This document shows, piece after piece, positions 16,801 through 25,159 of a stretch of DNA of 64,000 bases. Below the pieces are notes generated by a model. That model was not told where the DNA came from. It saw nothing but the letters and a program-made list of their open reading frames with translations, and searched no databases. Origin of the DNA: an uncultured Clostridiaceae bacterium (lineage in GTDB: Bacteria; Bacillota; Clostridia; Lachnospirales; Lachnospiraceae); the NCBI GenBank assembly GCA_947177415.1, contig CAMWUK010000001.1:42382-106381 (forward strand), given 5' to 3'. Numbering within the stretch: the first letter of the stretch is position 1; each line of letters starts with the position of its first letter. The translations under genes and the position numbers were made by a program.

Positions 16801-18684
16801 CTGCTGTGTTACTTTCCCGTCACTGTCATAGAGGGTAAAATACTCCAGCCCCACGGGATAGACGGTCTCATCCCTCTGGTATCCCGACGCCTCCTTAACT
16901 TCTTTCAGGTAATAAGTGCTCTGTGTCAGCGTCTCTTTCCCAGACAGTGCCTGACCGTCTGTATTTGTTCTTCCAAGTTTGCACAGCAAATCCGTACACT
17001 CTGCATCTTCATACAGATAATAGGTTGCCCCCGGTACCGGCCTGCCATTGTATACGTTTGTCTTATGGAGTTCAAACCTGCCCTCCTTAAATTTGGAAAC
17101 CACTTTGACGCTTGCCGTCACGGTTCCCGGCTCAAACTCCTCCAGAAAGGTAATCTTCTGCTGTGACACCACTGTAGGCGTCCATTTCCTCCCGCCTTTT
17201 TCCTTAGACTTTGCGGTTGCCGTCAGCTTGATTGTGCTGTCCGCCGCAACAATCTTGTCCATTGCCTCCCCATTGCAGTACAGGTAAAAGTTGGAAGAAG
17301 GCTTGTCTGCGTCTGTCTGTGCCACGCAGATGTCATACTTCTTCAAATCGGAATCGTCCTCAATGTCACTGGCATCCGTTTTCAGCTCACCAACGGTCAA
17401 ACCGTTCGGCTGTCCTGTGATTTTATAGGAAACATCGGTAATGCTCCCTGTTTTGCTACGGACAAACTTCTCTTTTGAACGGTACAGCCCATCCCCCATG
17501 TCCTGCCATTCCGTCTTTTTCGGGGAGATTGTATAAGTGATGGACTTTGTCACGCCGGTTGCCTCGTCATACTCGTCCTCATCATAATTTTTTGCATCCG
17601 CTACAAGGGCAGCTATTTTATTATAAACGCTGCTGCCGTTGTTGTAATAGCTTAACTTCACTTCCCCATTCAGCACATGGATTGACGCACCGGTAATGAA
17701 GTAATCGGCTGAGGCTGAACCTGCGGAATACTTGCTGTTGTGGCAGGTCTCATTTAACTTTCTCGCACCGTTTACCATGCAGTAAGTGATTTCCGGCTTA
17801 ATGCTGCTCTTGGAACTGGAGGCTCCCACGGTTCCATTCGTGGTGTTCTTGTTCAGGTTCAGGCAGTAAACCAGATGGTTGTGGTAATCCCCGGACTCAG
17901 AAATATATTTAATGCCCATACTGTGACCGCAGTATTTCGCATAGCCACTGCATGACACTTTCATGCTGTCCTTGTTTGAAGGATTTGCCGCTGCCTTTAA
18001 CACCGGGGCAGAAGCCATCTGGATCATCATGGTATCCCCTGCACTGAAGGTTTCCATCTCTCCCTCTGACAATAGGCTCTGTCCACCAGCCTCCCCATAA
18101 GCGGGTTCCTCCTGTTCCAGCGCACCATCTGATGGGGAAACCTGCCTGCTCTCCTCTCCGGGGGCAGGTTCTTCCTCCCCGCTGTTTTCTTCCCCTGTTT
18201 CTGACTGTCCGCTGCCGGATTCCCTGCTTTCCTCCACCGCTGTCTCCGGCTCACGCACGGATATGGTCCTACAGATAAGATAAGGAGTTTTACCACTTAC
18301 CGGTTCTGCCTTGTAATAAGTGGCATAATCCCCTTCCTTATCCCCATCAAAAGAACCCTGCTTTGCATAATAGCTTACCTTGACGGCCTTATCATCGTAG
18401 GAAATCCCATCAAAGGACTGTTCCACATCAAACCCATAGCCGACAGCCACAATAATGTCCTCTGCCGCTGCAATCTCTGCCGGCTCCAAATCCGGCCTGT
18501 CCGTTTCGTTATAAAGCACCGGCTCCTGATCCACTTCTGCCTGGCTGTCCCCATCACTGCCCGCCGCCACATCTGCATCCGGTCCGGTTGCATTGGCATA
18601 AGCGGCAGTGGGAAGTACAGCCCCCACAGCCAGGACAAGAGCCATTACCAGCGCCATAACCCTTCTCAATCTCTTTTTTGTCAT
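13885..18684 (-). CDS. Thioester / SpaA (Cna-B repeat) LPQTG cell-wall adhesin
   Basis: 1599 aa from the ATG at 18684, six bases after GGAGG; the upstream in-frame ATG at 18690 is too close to the ribosome site. Order: signal peptide (1-~33), N-terminal domain, Ser/Glu-rich linker, a thioester-type domain around Cys274 (LVYCLNLNK), then about nine SpaA/Cna-B repeats, each with a Lys near the start (for example VVKTDSESG, LIKTDG, LYKTCSKTGKPLKG) and an E-containing strand near the end. The C-terminus has LPQTG (1564-1568), a hydrophobic segment and RKRKKKRA for sortase anchoring. It should be covalently attached to the wall and may bind partner or host surfaces. Its place in a conjugative element suggests mating-pair contact, which is inference. 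Confidence 0.88.
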   Translation of the reverse strand: MTKKRLRRVMALVMALVLAVGAVLPTAAYANATGPDADVAAGSDGDSQAEVDQEPVLYNETDRPDLEPAEIAAAEDIIVAVGYGFDVEQSFDGISYDDKAVKVSYYAKQGSFDGDKEGDYATYYKAEPVSGKTPYLICRTISVREPETAVEESRESGSGQSETGEENSGEEEPAPGEESRQVSPSDGALEQEEPAYGEAGGQSLLSEGEMETFSAGDTMMIQMASAPVLKAAANPSNKDSMKVSCSGYAKYCGHSMGIKYISESGDYHNHLVYCLNLNKNTTNGTVGASSSKSSIKPEITYCMVNGARKLNETCHNSKYSAGSASADYFITGASIHVLNGEVKLSYYNNGSSVYNKIAALVADAKNYDEDEYDEATGVTKSITYTISPKKTEWQDMGDGLYRSKEKFVRSKTGSITDVSYKITGQPNGLTVGELKTDASDIEDDSDLKKYDICVAQTDADKPSSNFYLYCNGEAMDKIVAADSTIKLTATAKSKEKGGRKWTPTVVSQQKITFLEEFEPGTVTASVKVVSKFKEGRFELHKTNVYNGRPVPGATYYLYEDAECTDLLCKLGRTNTDGQALSGKETLTQSTYYLKEVKEASGYQRDETVYPVGLEYFTLYDSDGKVTQQGKKMEVKEYPDTVGVMVVKTDSESGNFVKGAGFAVFTDAGCTKRVCVDESRQEEVPVFYYDEDLDAAASEKFVKTQDKYYVKEVVIPDGYRDDGKVWEVTPDYGEISDFSAENTPIRCDVAAKKEDKETGAEPQGDAKLSGATYGLYAAETIVYPDGRGTVTYAGNDNITSTQGTDFVSTGVPAEKDALLATVKTGEQAEFNFGNLYFGNYYIREIEASEGYLLDETIYPVNFREAQDTHHDISLNTKVVETVKKQAFEIIKVSTDGASTETDYVKGAEFTVKLQSDIDKNGWDNAKTHDVLVTDEKGYALSKELPYGKYLVRETKVPKDLYKTKDFTVTVTEDSREPQQWRVFNDGPFKAYIRIVKKDAENGNTVLLPGVTFKIKNTDTDEYVEQKVGDKKISEFTTDETGTITTPLQLKYGNYAVEEITAPEGYVITEESFPLEVTTDGLLKVSEDIDGDPVIEVVVENQPVKGSITIEKSGEVLTSIVYDTIIDRILSELTDENRSVDFNYEEQPLAGAVFHVIAVEDIYTPDHQTDENGNRILEVIGGVPASKGAIVATLTTDEKGEASLDNLPLGKYQVVEVQPPKGFAICEEPKEITLSYADEHTEIIYGEAEFVNARVKPELSLIKTDGVTAYPVAGATYGIYTKEDILSAAGEVLVKADDLVDTAVTDENGKAVFEADLPLGLYYVKEVESPAGYLLDETVYDVDFSYTQEMAATPTVAKELEMKDTPIIVEVSKTDITTGKELPGATLEVIDSDGNVYASWKTDGKPYRLEAIPAGDYTLRETAAPYGYLIANEVDFTVEETGEIQKVAMTDERVKGKIALYKTCSKTGKPLKGVTFELRNKDGKKLDTLVTDKTGYAETGLLDICTYNKDGTFGEDIPYYIVETKAAEGYILDDTPHEVLLQYDDSATETVVYTLKLKNKPNKPRLPQTGGNYHPWMFAALGGVCIASGVLYGRKRKKKRA

Positions 18685-18772
18685 ATACATCCTCCATTCA
18701 TGTCTGATATTCTGTTTCCTGCGGATATTCCCTGCCAGCACATACACCGGGCATACCCCGGCATCTGTGCAG

Positions 18773-18804
18773 AAAAAAAGCACGCCTGTTTTCATTCAGC
18801 GTGC
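18773..18804 (-). terminator. Terminator upstream of the adhesin gene
   Basis: On the minus strand GCACGC (18804-18799) and GCGTGC (18785-18780) form a stem with a 13-nt loop, followed by seven T (18779-18773). It is ~90 bp before the adhesin start and may separate the ParMR transcript from the adhesin or act as an attenuator. A second imperfect hairpin (AAAGCC..GGCTTT) lies just upstream at 18816-18842. Confidence 0.65.
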
Positions 18805-18916
18805 CTTTTCAACCCATAAAGCCGGTCCGCATACCGGGCTTTCCCTTATTCCATTGTCATCCTGCCACGGATAAGGACAGGACCCCTGCTCTCACTTTCC
18901 ATCATAATATTTTCTC

Positions 18917-19093
18917 CTAACACCGCCCTGCATGGAATACCAGCAGCAGCACCTTCAACACACTTCCGGCTAAAAGCAGGGCAATCTCCAATACTGCCAG
19001 CGCCAGTTTCAGAATGTGTGCCAAAGTCCATGCCGCACCTTTGAAAATCCATCCCATGAAATGTGCAATACCCCTGATTCCCTGCTTTGCCAT
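18917..19093 (-). CDS. 58-aa small membrane protein
   Basis: ATG at 19093 with TTAGGAGG upstream; stop TAG at 18917. It begins MAKQGIRGIAHFMGWIFKG, then a continuous hydrophobic stretch of ~30 residues rich in Leu/Ala/Val, and ends FHAGRC. It is a single-span membrane peptide located directly after the ParR-like gene. A 19-codon ORF with its own TTAGGAG site follows (18905-18846) but is too short to support as a gene. Function unknown. Confidence 0.6.
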   Translation of the reverse strand: MAKQGIRGIAHFMGWIFKGAAWTLAHILKLALAVLEIALLLAGSVLKVLLLVFHAGRC

Positions 19094-19105
19094 AATAATT
19101 GCCTC

Positions 19106-19543
19106 CTAACTGTTTTCACTCCAGCCCATTACCTTATCCATGATGTCCGGCATCCCGCTAATATCTGCAACCCCATCTTCCTCCATGTCCCCGGTCTCCA
19201 TCTCCTCGCCGGGAAGAGGCGCCGGGGCTGCCTGCCCTGCCACGGCATTGCCCAGGACAATGTGGATAATCTCCTGCAGCAGCTCCCTCTTTATCTGTTC
19301 TTTCATGTCAGACAGCCGCATTTCCAGATAGGCAGGCGTTACTTCTTCTGGCAGCCCATCCTCATTCCCATCCCCTGCCTCCAGCGCATTATAGTACATT
19401 TCCAGCGCATCCATGACCACCTGGTTCTTTGATTTCCCGCCATTCAGCTTATTGTCCTCAAACTTTTTCAGCAACTGGACATGCTGCCTTTTTTTCATGG
19501 AAAAACGTATCGAAAACTGACGGAACAATTCCCCATAAGCCAT
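19106..19543 (-). CDS. Probable ParR-like DNA-binding adaptor
   Basis: 145 aa. The N-terminus FSIRFSMKKRQHVQLLKKFEDN followed by SKNQVVMDALEMYYNAL fits a ribbon-helix-helix DNA-binding domain. The C-terminal half is acidic and disordered. It starts 11 bp after the ParM-like gene. In type II plasmid segregation the actin-like ParM is followed by ParR, which binds the centromere and caps the filament; this assignment rests on gene order and the RHH-like start rather than strong sequence identity. Confidence 0.6.
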   Translation of the reverse strand: MAYGELFRQFSIRFSMKKRQHVQLLKKFEDNKLNGGKSKNQVVMDALEMYYNALEAGDGNEDGLPEEVTPAYLEMRLSDMKEQIKRELLQEIIHIVLGNAVAGQAAPAPLPGEEMETGDMEEDGVADISGMPDIMDKVMGWSENS

Positions 19544-19554
19544 TCCAATCCCCC

Positions 19555-20481
19555 CTATCCGATCTTACGTTTCTGTGACTGTGCCAGATATGCATTCCCA
19601 AGCATTTCATATCCTTTTGCGTTTGCTTTCACATCCTCAATATACTGGATATTCTTCTGCGCCAGTCCGCCAAAGCGTTTCATCACTCCTGCACCGCCGC
19701 CCACAAAGATAATCTGCGTCAGGTCCATGTTATAGCCAAGCTCCCGGAGGTTGTGGTAAATCTTATTACAGTAATCACGGATTTCCTTGACAATAATCCC
19801 CTGATACTTCTCCGGCAGGTCTCCCCCGCCGTTTACCATGACTTTCTGAATATCATACTCGTCCACCTCTGCGTTTAGCTGCCTCACACACTCCTTGTTA
19901 ATCTGCTGTATGCAGGTAATAATCCCATGCGGCTGTGTCACGCACGCTGATTCATCCGGCAGATGGCTGATAATCGGCATAATGTCCACCGTCCATGAGC
20001 CAATATCCACCACAAGCTGTTTCTCCGGGAATTTATCAATCCGGTCAATCACTGCCGCATAGCATTGTGGGTAGACGCATACATTCTCAATGAAAATATG
20101 GTACTTCTCTTTCTCAAAGGTAAAGGTAACTTCCTTTTTCTTTGACAGGTAAGAAACAAAATCTTTCTTCTCGTCCCCGAACCTTGTCAGCGGAAGCCCC
20201 ACCGCCAACAGCACATGGGCTGTCTTTCTGTTTCTGATCTTTAACTCCTTTGCCACTGCTGCCAGTGTCAGCATATAATAATTTTCATCTGTTACCTTTG
20301 TGTCTTTGACTTCAAGACGTTTGCTGCCAATCTTGTAATACTTCCCGCCAAACTCCAGTAGGTTCTCTGTAAATGCCGGCTCCGTGCTGATCTCCTTACA
20401 GCCCGATGTAAATACCTCATGCACCGTTTTCATGCCAGACCAGCCGTGGTCAATCCCAATCACTTCAACTTTGTTATCCAT
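19555..20481 (-). CDS. parM: ParM/StbA-like actin-family ATPase
   Basis: 308 aa from the ATG at 20481 (GGAGG 9 nt upstream). Actin-fold nucleotide motifs are visible: phosphate-1 IGIDHGWSGMK (residues ~7-17), phosphate-2 LVVDIGSWTVDIMPI (mid-protein), and adenosine motif IIFVGGGAGVMKRF near the C-terminus. These fit the ParM-like branch of plasmid segregation actins. The filament would push apart two copies of a ParR-bound centromere. Its presence on an integrative element suggests an extrachromosomal stage that needs partition. Confidence 0.85.
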   Translation of the reverse strand: MDNKVEVIGIDHGWSGMKTVHEVFTSGCKEISTEPAFTENLLEFGGKYYKIGSKRLEVKDTKVTDENYYMLTLAAVAKELKIRNRKTAHVLLAVGLPLTRFGDEKKDFVSYLSKKKEVTFTFEKEKYHIFIENVCVYPQCYAAVIDRIDKFPEKQLVVDIGSWTVDIMPIISHLPDESACVTQPHGIITCIQQINKECVRQLNAEVDEYDIQKVMVNGGGDLPEKYQGIIVKEIRDYCNKIYHNLRELGYNMDLTQIIFVGGGAGVMKRFGGLAQKNIQYIEDVKANAKGYEMLGNAYLAQSQKRKIG

Positions 20482-20514
20482 TTTGAATGTCCTCCTTTTC
20501 ATACAATCAGCTCC

Positions 20515-20907
20515 TTATCTTCTTTTTTCACTTTCTGTTTCCCTGTAACTGCCCTCCATATGTTCCATCTGTCTGACATACTCACGGATATCAATTAAAT
20601 CCTCCAGGTCGTAGATTTTGGAACACATGGCATTCTCAATATTTTCCGGGGTACACTGCCCCGTCTCTGTCAGCCCTGCAATGACTTTCTGCCTAATTTC
20701 CTCCTGCACGTCATCCGGCATGGCTGCCACATAATATGGCGGCAAATCAGTAACCACCGTTTCTTCTTCCTTTTCAAACCCGTAGTTCTTTTCAAAGTCA
20801 CTGATAAATTTTTCCTTTACCAGAAGTGCCTCTGTCCTGTTTTCTTCGCTGATTAACTCCATCAGCCCGTCTAGGAACTGAACCAGCTCTTTCCTTGAAA
20901 AGCCCAT
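20515..20907 (-). CDS. Hypothetical protein upstream of parM
   Basis: 130 aa from the ATG at 20907, preceded by GGGAGGA; the open frame extends to 20973 without a ribosome site. It is acidic and helical: MGFSRKELVQFLDGLMELIS, then DLPPYYVAAMPDDVQEEI and YDLEDLIDIREYVRQME. No catalytic motif is visible. It is the first gene of the element at this end and lies 33 bp before the ParM gene, so it probably belongs to the segregation operon. The family is not recognised. Confidence 0.65.
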   Translation of the reverse strand: MGFSRKELVQFLDGLMELISEENRTEALLVKEKFISDFEKNYGFEKEEETVVTDLPPYYVAAMPDDVQEEIRQKVIAGLTETGQCTPENIENAMCSKIYDLEDLIDIREYVRQMEHMEGSYRETESEKRR

Positions 20908-20937
20908 ATGCAATCCTCCCTTTATTTTCAAAAACAA

Positions 20938-20991
20938 AAGGACTAAATCCGCCATAGGAAATCTCTTTCCCATGTGGCAAATTTAGTCCTT
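20938..20991. repeat. Inverted AAGGACTAAAT arms near element end
   Basis: AAGGACTAAAT at 20938-20948 and its exact complement at 20981-20991, extended imperfectly by GCCA/TGGC. A third direct copy is at 21162-21172 next to the element boundary. Such repeated short boxes near an integration end resemble integrase or excisionase arm sites. Confidence 0.5.
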
Positions 20992-21161
20992 ATCTGCTCA
21001 CTAAATAAACATTTGCAATCTTGTAAAATGACAAACCTCCCCTCTTTAGCCACACAATCCCACTCCAAGCAGCTTACTTGAATGTACTGTGCAAAAATAG
21101 AAATATTTGGTTTCAACAGCGCTGCCTTATTCCAAAATCTCATTTACGAGTAATTAAAAAT

Positions 21162-21232
21162 AAGGACTAAATCAGTCGCAACCCCTTGATTTTACTGGGT
21201 TTCTTCTAACTTGTCCTTATTATATCAGATGC
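21162..21232. other. Probable conjugative-element end (att junction)
   Basis: AAGGACTAAAT (21162-21172) and AAGGAC in the opposite direction (21218-21213) flank a segment containing GCAACCCCTTGATTTTACTG. Immediately beyond, the flavodoxin gene loses its expected sequence (VFIG then ASDIIRTS and stop). Composition also changes from GC-richer to AT-rich here. I infer that this is where the element joins the chromosome; the core cannot be fixed without the other end. Confidence 0.5.
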
Positions 21233-22549
21233 ACCGATAAATACAATATCATACTGGCTAATGTCTAAATCATTTTCTTTTAATTCAGGCAAGTAAGACG
21301 TATTCATTTCTTCATGATTTTGGTCAATGACTTCATCAAAGTCTGTGGAATAGGAATCCTTTGTCTGAATCTGGTAGAGTGTTCCCCCTATTTTATTCTG
21401 TATCATTTTGGCAATGTACTCCGTATTTCCATAAACATCTTCCCCATCAGTTACGACACTTGCCGAACTGATGGCATCCAGACCACCGCTTTGTTCCTCC
21501 TTTGAGGATGCTGTATTTTCTGAAAGTGAAAAATAAGCAATCAAAGCATTTCCTGCTCTCATAGTATTCTGATTTTCAATCTGACCTATTCTTGTCAGCC
21601 AATCCTCTACTGTTTCAGAACCACCTGCACGAAATCCATCCAATACATCACCGCTACATACCGAACGGATGTCTGCAACACTGGCAGTAATACTGCTGCT
21701 GCCACTGGTACAAAATGGAATGATTGTCTTTCCTGTAAAATCATAGGATTCTAAGAAAGTAAAAATCGCCATAGGAGCTGTATAGCACCAAATTGGATAA
21801 CCCACATATACTGTATCATATTCAGACATATTGCTGATTGTGGTAGAAATTTCTGGTCTTGCGTTTTTTGCCTTTTCTTCTTGTGCCTGTGCCAGACAAT
21901 CACTATAGGAAGATGGATATGGAATTACTGTTTTCAATTCCACAAGGTCACTTCCTGTCAAACTCTGAATTTCTTTCGCAACTGTCTCTGTTGTCCCTGT
22001 CCGTGAAAAATAAACTACCAATGTTCTTCCATGTACTGTGGCAGGAGGCTGCACATCTGGTGTTGGGGTATTTGGTATTGTCGTCTCTGGTATTGGAGTG
22101 GCTGGTTCTGGGGTATTTAGTACTGGGGTAGCTGGTTTTGGGGTATTCAATGTAGAATTTTGCGGATTTACTACCTTAATCCTTACCCACGTTGTTTTAT
22201 TTTTGAATCCCTTTCCTGATACTGTAATTTTAATTTTAGCCATTCCAGCTTTTTTTGCTGTTACTTTTCCTTTTTTATTGATGGTTGCCACACTTTTTTT
22301 GCTTGATGTGTAAGTAACACGTTTCTTTGCAACATGGGGGGATGTTGAAACCTTTAATGTCACTTTCTTACCCTTTTGAAGTGTAACTGTTTTTTTCGTT
22401 ATATTTTTTCCACCAATCTCTATGGTAATTGATTTAATATTTTTCTTACTTGCTGCCTCTGCATTCCCATTTGTAACAAACACAGAAGAACATACAAAAA
22501 CAAACACTATCAACCATGCCAGATATTTGCGAATCCAGTTTTTCTGCAT
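21206..22549 (-). CDS. Secreted Ig-like/flavodoxin protein, truncated at its 3' end
   Basis: 447 aa from the ATG at 22549 (AAGGAGGAG upstream). Order: signal peptide (to ...NGNAEA), a Lys-rich Big_2 Ig-like domain (SVATINKKGKVTAKKAG), a Pro/Thr-rich linker of TPxPATP repeats, then a complete flavodoxin domain (LVVYFSRTGTTETVAKEI, VYVGYPIWCYTAPMA). A second flavodoxin domain starts at NALIAYFSLSEN but stops at ISQYDIVFIG, where the YPIW-type strand should follow; instead eight unrelated residues and a stop come from the element end. The first domain is likely still functional as an extracytoplasmic FMN protein. Confidence 0.8.
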   Translation of the reverse strand: MQKNWIRKYLAWLIVFVFVCSSVFVTNGNAEAASKKNIKSITIEIGGKNITKKTVTLQKGKKVTLKVSTSPHVAKKRVTYTSSKKSVATINKKGKVTAKKAGMAKIKITVSGKGFKNKTTWVRIKVVNPQNSTLNTPKPATPVLNTPEPATPIPETTIPNTPTPDVQPPATVHGRTLVVYFSRTGTTETVAKEIQSLTGSDLVELKTVIPYPSSYSDCLAQAQEEKAKNARPEISTTISNMSEYDTVYVGYPIWCYTAPMAIFTFLESYDFTGKTIIPFCTSGSSSITASVADIRSVCSGDVLDGFRAGGSETVEDWLTRIGQIENQNTMRAGNALIAYFSLSENTASSKEEQSGGLDAISSASVVTDGEDVYGNTEYIAKMIQNKIGGTLYQIQTKDSYSTDFDEVIDQNHEEMNTSYLPELKENDLDISQYDIVFIGASDIIRTS

Positions 22550-22697
22550 ATTAACTCCTCCTTTTTCATTCAAAAATTGTACTGCAAATGAATATTACTT
22601 TGTAACTCTGATTTTATTATAATCTCCACAAAATCAAATGTCTAATACCTATTTTTATTACCGATCCATACCTTTTGAGCATGGGTTTATTTTACTA

Positions 22698-24032
22698 TTA
22701 TTTTTCATTAATTATTTTTATTGTTTTCCATTTTCCACTCTTATACCGCAATGTAAACAGGACAGACCTTGCCATCCAGTCTGTTCCCATTGCTATCCAG
22801 ACACCAATAACCCCCAAATTCAGAATGATTCCAAACAAAACACCAGAGCCCAGCCGGAACAGGAGCATAGAGCTGATGCCAACTGCCATCGTAAACTGGA
22901 CATCTCCTGCTGCCCGAAGGCTATTTGCAAGATTGAAGGATGTGGGATGCAGCAGAACCGCCAGTATATTATGCATAACAATTAAAATGCAGGTATAGCG
23001 GTAAGCATCGTCTGACAACTCATAAAAACTAAGAATAACTGGAAGTGCAAAACAAATAAAACTGCCCAGCACCGCAGTCCCAATATAGGAAACCTTCATC
23101 AATTTTTTCGTATAGTTTTTAGACTGTTCTATTTCCCCTGCACCCATACATTGCCCCACAACAGTAATCATTGCAAGATTAACCGCATTCACTATCATAA
23201 CCGCAATCTGGTCAATACTATTTGCTACACCATTTGCAGCAATCTGTGCTGTGCCAGACAAAGCAACAATCCCTGTTACCAATACTCTGCCCAATGCAAA
23301 AAAGCCATTTTCCAGACCATTCGGTACTGCAATCCGCAAAATTCTTTGTACATACTCTTTCTTAGGTGGGAAAACTACCCCAAAATTCAAATGCACCTCA
23401 TATTTTCCTCTGCACAATAATATGGTCAGCAAAACCGCTGCAAATGCCCTTGAAATTAATGTAGGAACTGCCACGCCTGCAATGCCTGCCTGTAAAACAA
23501 AAATTCCAATTACATTTCCCACTATATTAATCACATTCATGAAAGCAGAAACATACATGGTAACATTTGTTTTCTTTATGGAGCGGAATAGTGCCGCTGA
23601 TGCATTATATATACCAAGAAAAGGAAACGAAAAGGCAGTTATGATAAAGTAGATGATACAAGCCTCCATAACATCTGTCTCAATTTTTCCAAACAATAGT
23701 TTCAAAATGCCCTGATGGAACATCAGACACAAAACCATAACAATTGTTGAAAGTATTCCAGAAACAATCATCAGTTGTCCAGCAGACTGATTGGTCTGGT
23801 TCCTCTGCCTGCTGCCAAGATATTGAGATACAATAACAGCTCCACCTGTTGCAACAGAGGATAACACTGTAATAATAAAATAATCAACCATATCCACTAG
23901 TGCCACTCCAGATATCGCTGCCTCTCCTGCATGGGAAACCATCATAGTATCCGCTATACCCACAAGCATGACAAGAATCTGCTCAATCACTAAAGGAATC
24001 AATAAATTTTTTATTTCCTTATTTGTAAACAT
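22698..24032 (-). CDS. MATE-family multidrug exporter
   Basis: 444 aa, about 12 hydrophobic segments, starting FTNKEIKNLLIPLVIEQILV followed by VGIADTMMVSHAGEAAIS, the hallmark N-terminal motif of MATE transporters, and a repeated half beginning near VQRILRIAVPNGLENG. MATE proteins export cationic drugs or metabolites using Na+ or H+ gradients in the cytoplasmic membrane. A LysR gene lies upstream on the same strand, with a long-loop inverted repeat (TAAGTGTAC 24109-24117 / GTACACTTA 24158-24166) in the 175 bp between them, possibly regulatory. Confidence 0.9.
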   Translation of the reverse strand: MFTNKEIKNLLIPLVIEQILVMLVGIADTMMVSHAGEAAISGVALVDMVDYFIITVLSSVATGGAVIVSQYLGSRQRNQTNQSAGQLMIVSGILSTIVMVLCLMFHQGILKLLFGKIETDVMEACIIYFIITAFSFPFLGIYNASAALFRSIKKTNVTMYVSAFMNVINIVGNVIGIFVLQAGIAGVAVPTLISRAFAAVLLTILLCRGKYEVHLNFGVVFPPKKEYVQRILRIAVPNGLENGFFALGRVLVTGIVALSGTAQIAANGVANSIDQIAVMIVNAVNLAMITVVGQCMGAGEIEQSKNYTKKLMKVSYIGTAVLGSFICFALPVILSFYELSDDAYRYTCILIVMHNILAVLLHPTSFNLANSLRAAGDVQFTMAVGISSMLLFRLGSGVLFGIILNLGVIGVWIAMGTDWMARSVLFTLRYKSGKWKTIKIINEK

Positions 24033-24207
24033 ACTATACGCCTGCCTTTACACTCCAATGAATTACAATCTCCTTCTTTCTATTTCAGTAATATAAATGA
24101 GAAAAAAGTAAGTGTACCTGAAAGAACCCTGTTTTCTTTAGTAATTCTTTTTACTTTGTACACTTACATTATATTTCCCTATTCTTTTTATATCAAATAC
24201 TTAGTTT

Positions 24208-25098
24208 TTATACCTTATCCATGCTTAAAAAGCATTTTGCACCTTCTATAAATTTTGTTGCTGCCAGACTAAAGGGCTGCTGACGCTTCCATGCCAACAC
24301 ACATGTTGCCGTCAACTCTGGAAACAATGGTCTGCATGTTATCTTTGTATGGTCCCAGAAAGGAATAAAACCTTCTATCACTACAGAATATGCCAGTCCA
24401 TTTTTGACCATTACTGCTCCATTCGTGTTCAAATTACTGGTAAAGAGAACATTGAGATTTGCATAGTAATCACCAAACCAACTGGCAAGCTCGCTTTGCA
24501 CATTCAGACGGCGTGGCAGAATCACTGGCAGTTCTGATAAATCCTTTGCACTAACAGATTCCTTCTTTGCAAGTTCGTCATCAGGTCTCATTAACACAAC
24601 CCACTTTTCTGTTGTTCCTAGACGAATAAACTCATACTTTTCAATATCAATTGGTTCAAGTAAAAGTCCAATATCAATCAAACCTTTATCCATCTGCTCC
24701 TTTACCAAATCTGCCGTTGCTGTAATAATATCATAGCTGACACCAGAATACTTTTTACTGAAATCCTCAATCAATTCCGACAAAATCTGAACGGAGGCAA
24801 GTTCCCCACAGCCTATCGTGATTTTCCCTTCAATCTGTTCTTCCTGTTCCACTAGTTCTTTTTCTGTATTATCCACAAGCTGCAATATTTCCTCTGCTCT
24901 TCTTCTAAGCAACATCCCCTCATTGGTCAGGGCTATTTTCCTTGTACCCCTGTGAAACAGCTTGACACCAATATCTTCTTCCATCTGTGATAACTGGCGG
25001 CTTAGTGTAGGCTGTGTGATGTGAAGCACATCAGCAGCTTTTGTAATACTTTCTTCCCTTACCACAGTAAGAAAATAACGAAGAACCCGAATTTCCAT
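24208..25098 (-). CDS. LysR-family transcriptional regulator
   Basis: 296 aa, ATG with AAGGAGGAGGAG upstream. N-terminal winged HTH: MEIRVLRYFLTVVREESITK, ADVLHITQPTLSRQLSQ. The remainder is a type 2 periplasmic-binding-like effector domain (GKITIGCGELASVQIL). It controls a nearby target in most cases; the MATE exporter gene downstream on the same strand is the obvious candidate. The inducer is unknown. Confidence 0.9.
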   Translation of the reverse strand: MEIRVLRYFLTVVREESITKAADVLHITQPTLSRQLSQMEEDIGVKLFHRGTRKIALTNEGMLLRRRAEEILQLVDNTEKELVEQEEQIEGKITIGCGELASVQILSELIEDFSKKYSGVSYDIITATADLVKEQMDKGLIDIGLLLEPIDIEKYEFIRLGTTEKWVVLMRPDDELAKKESVSAKDLSELPVILPRRLNVQSELASWFGDYYANLNVLFTSNLNTNGAVMVKNGLAYSVVIEGFIPFWDHTKITCRPLFPELTATCVLAWKRQQPFSLAATKFIEGAKCFLSMDKV

Positions 25099-25159
25099 AA
25101 ATACTCCTCCTCCTTATAACTTTTGCATGTAATTTTACAAAAGACATTATTACTTTTAT

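Noticed and set aside
13885..18684. Many plus-strand frames opposite the adhesin
   Set aside because: They lack ribosome sites and continuous protein-like composition; they are shadows of a well-supported minus-strand gene.
18846..18905. 19-codon ORF (MMESESRG...) with a TTAGGAG site after the 58-aa membrane gene
   Set aside because: Too short to judge, no homologue recognised, and it could be chance. Kept only as a remark in the neighbouring entry.
24109..24166. TAAGTGTAC/GTACACTTA as a LysR operator or terminator
   Set aside because: The 40-nt separation is too long for a typical LysR T-N11-A box or a compact terminator stem. Noted, but not claimed as a site.
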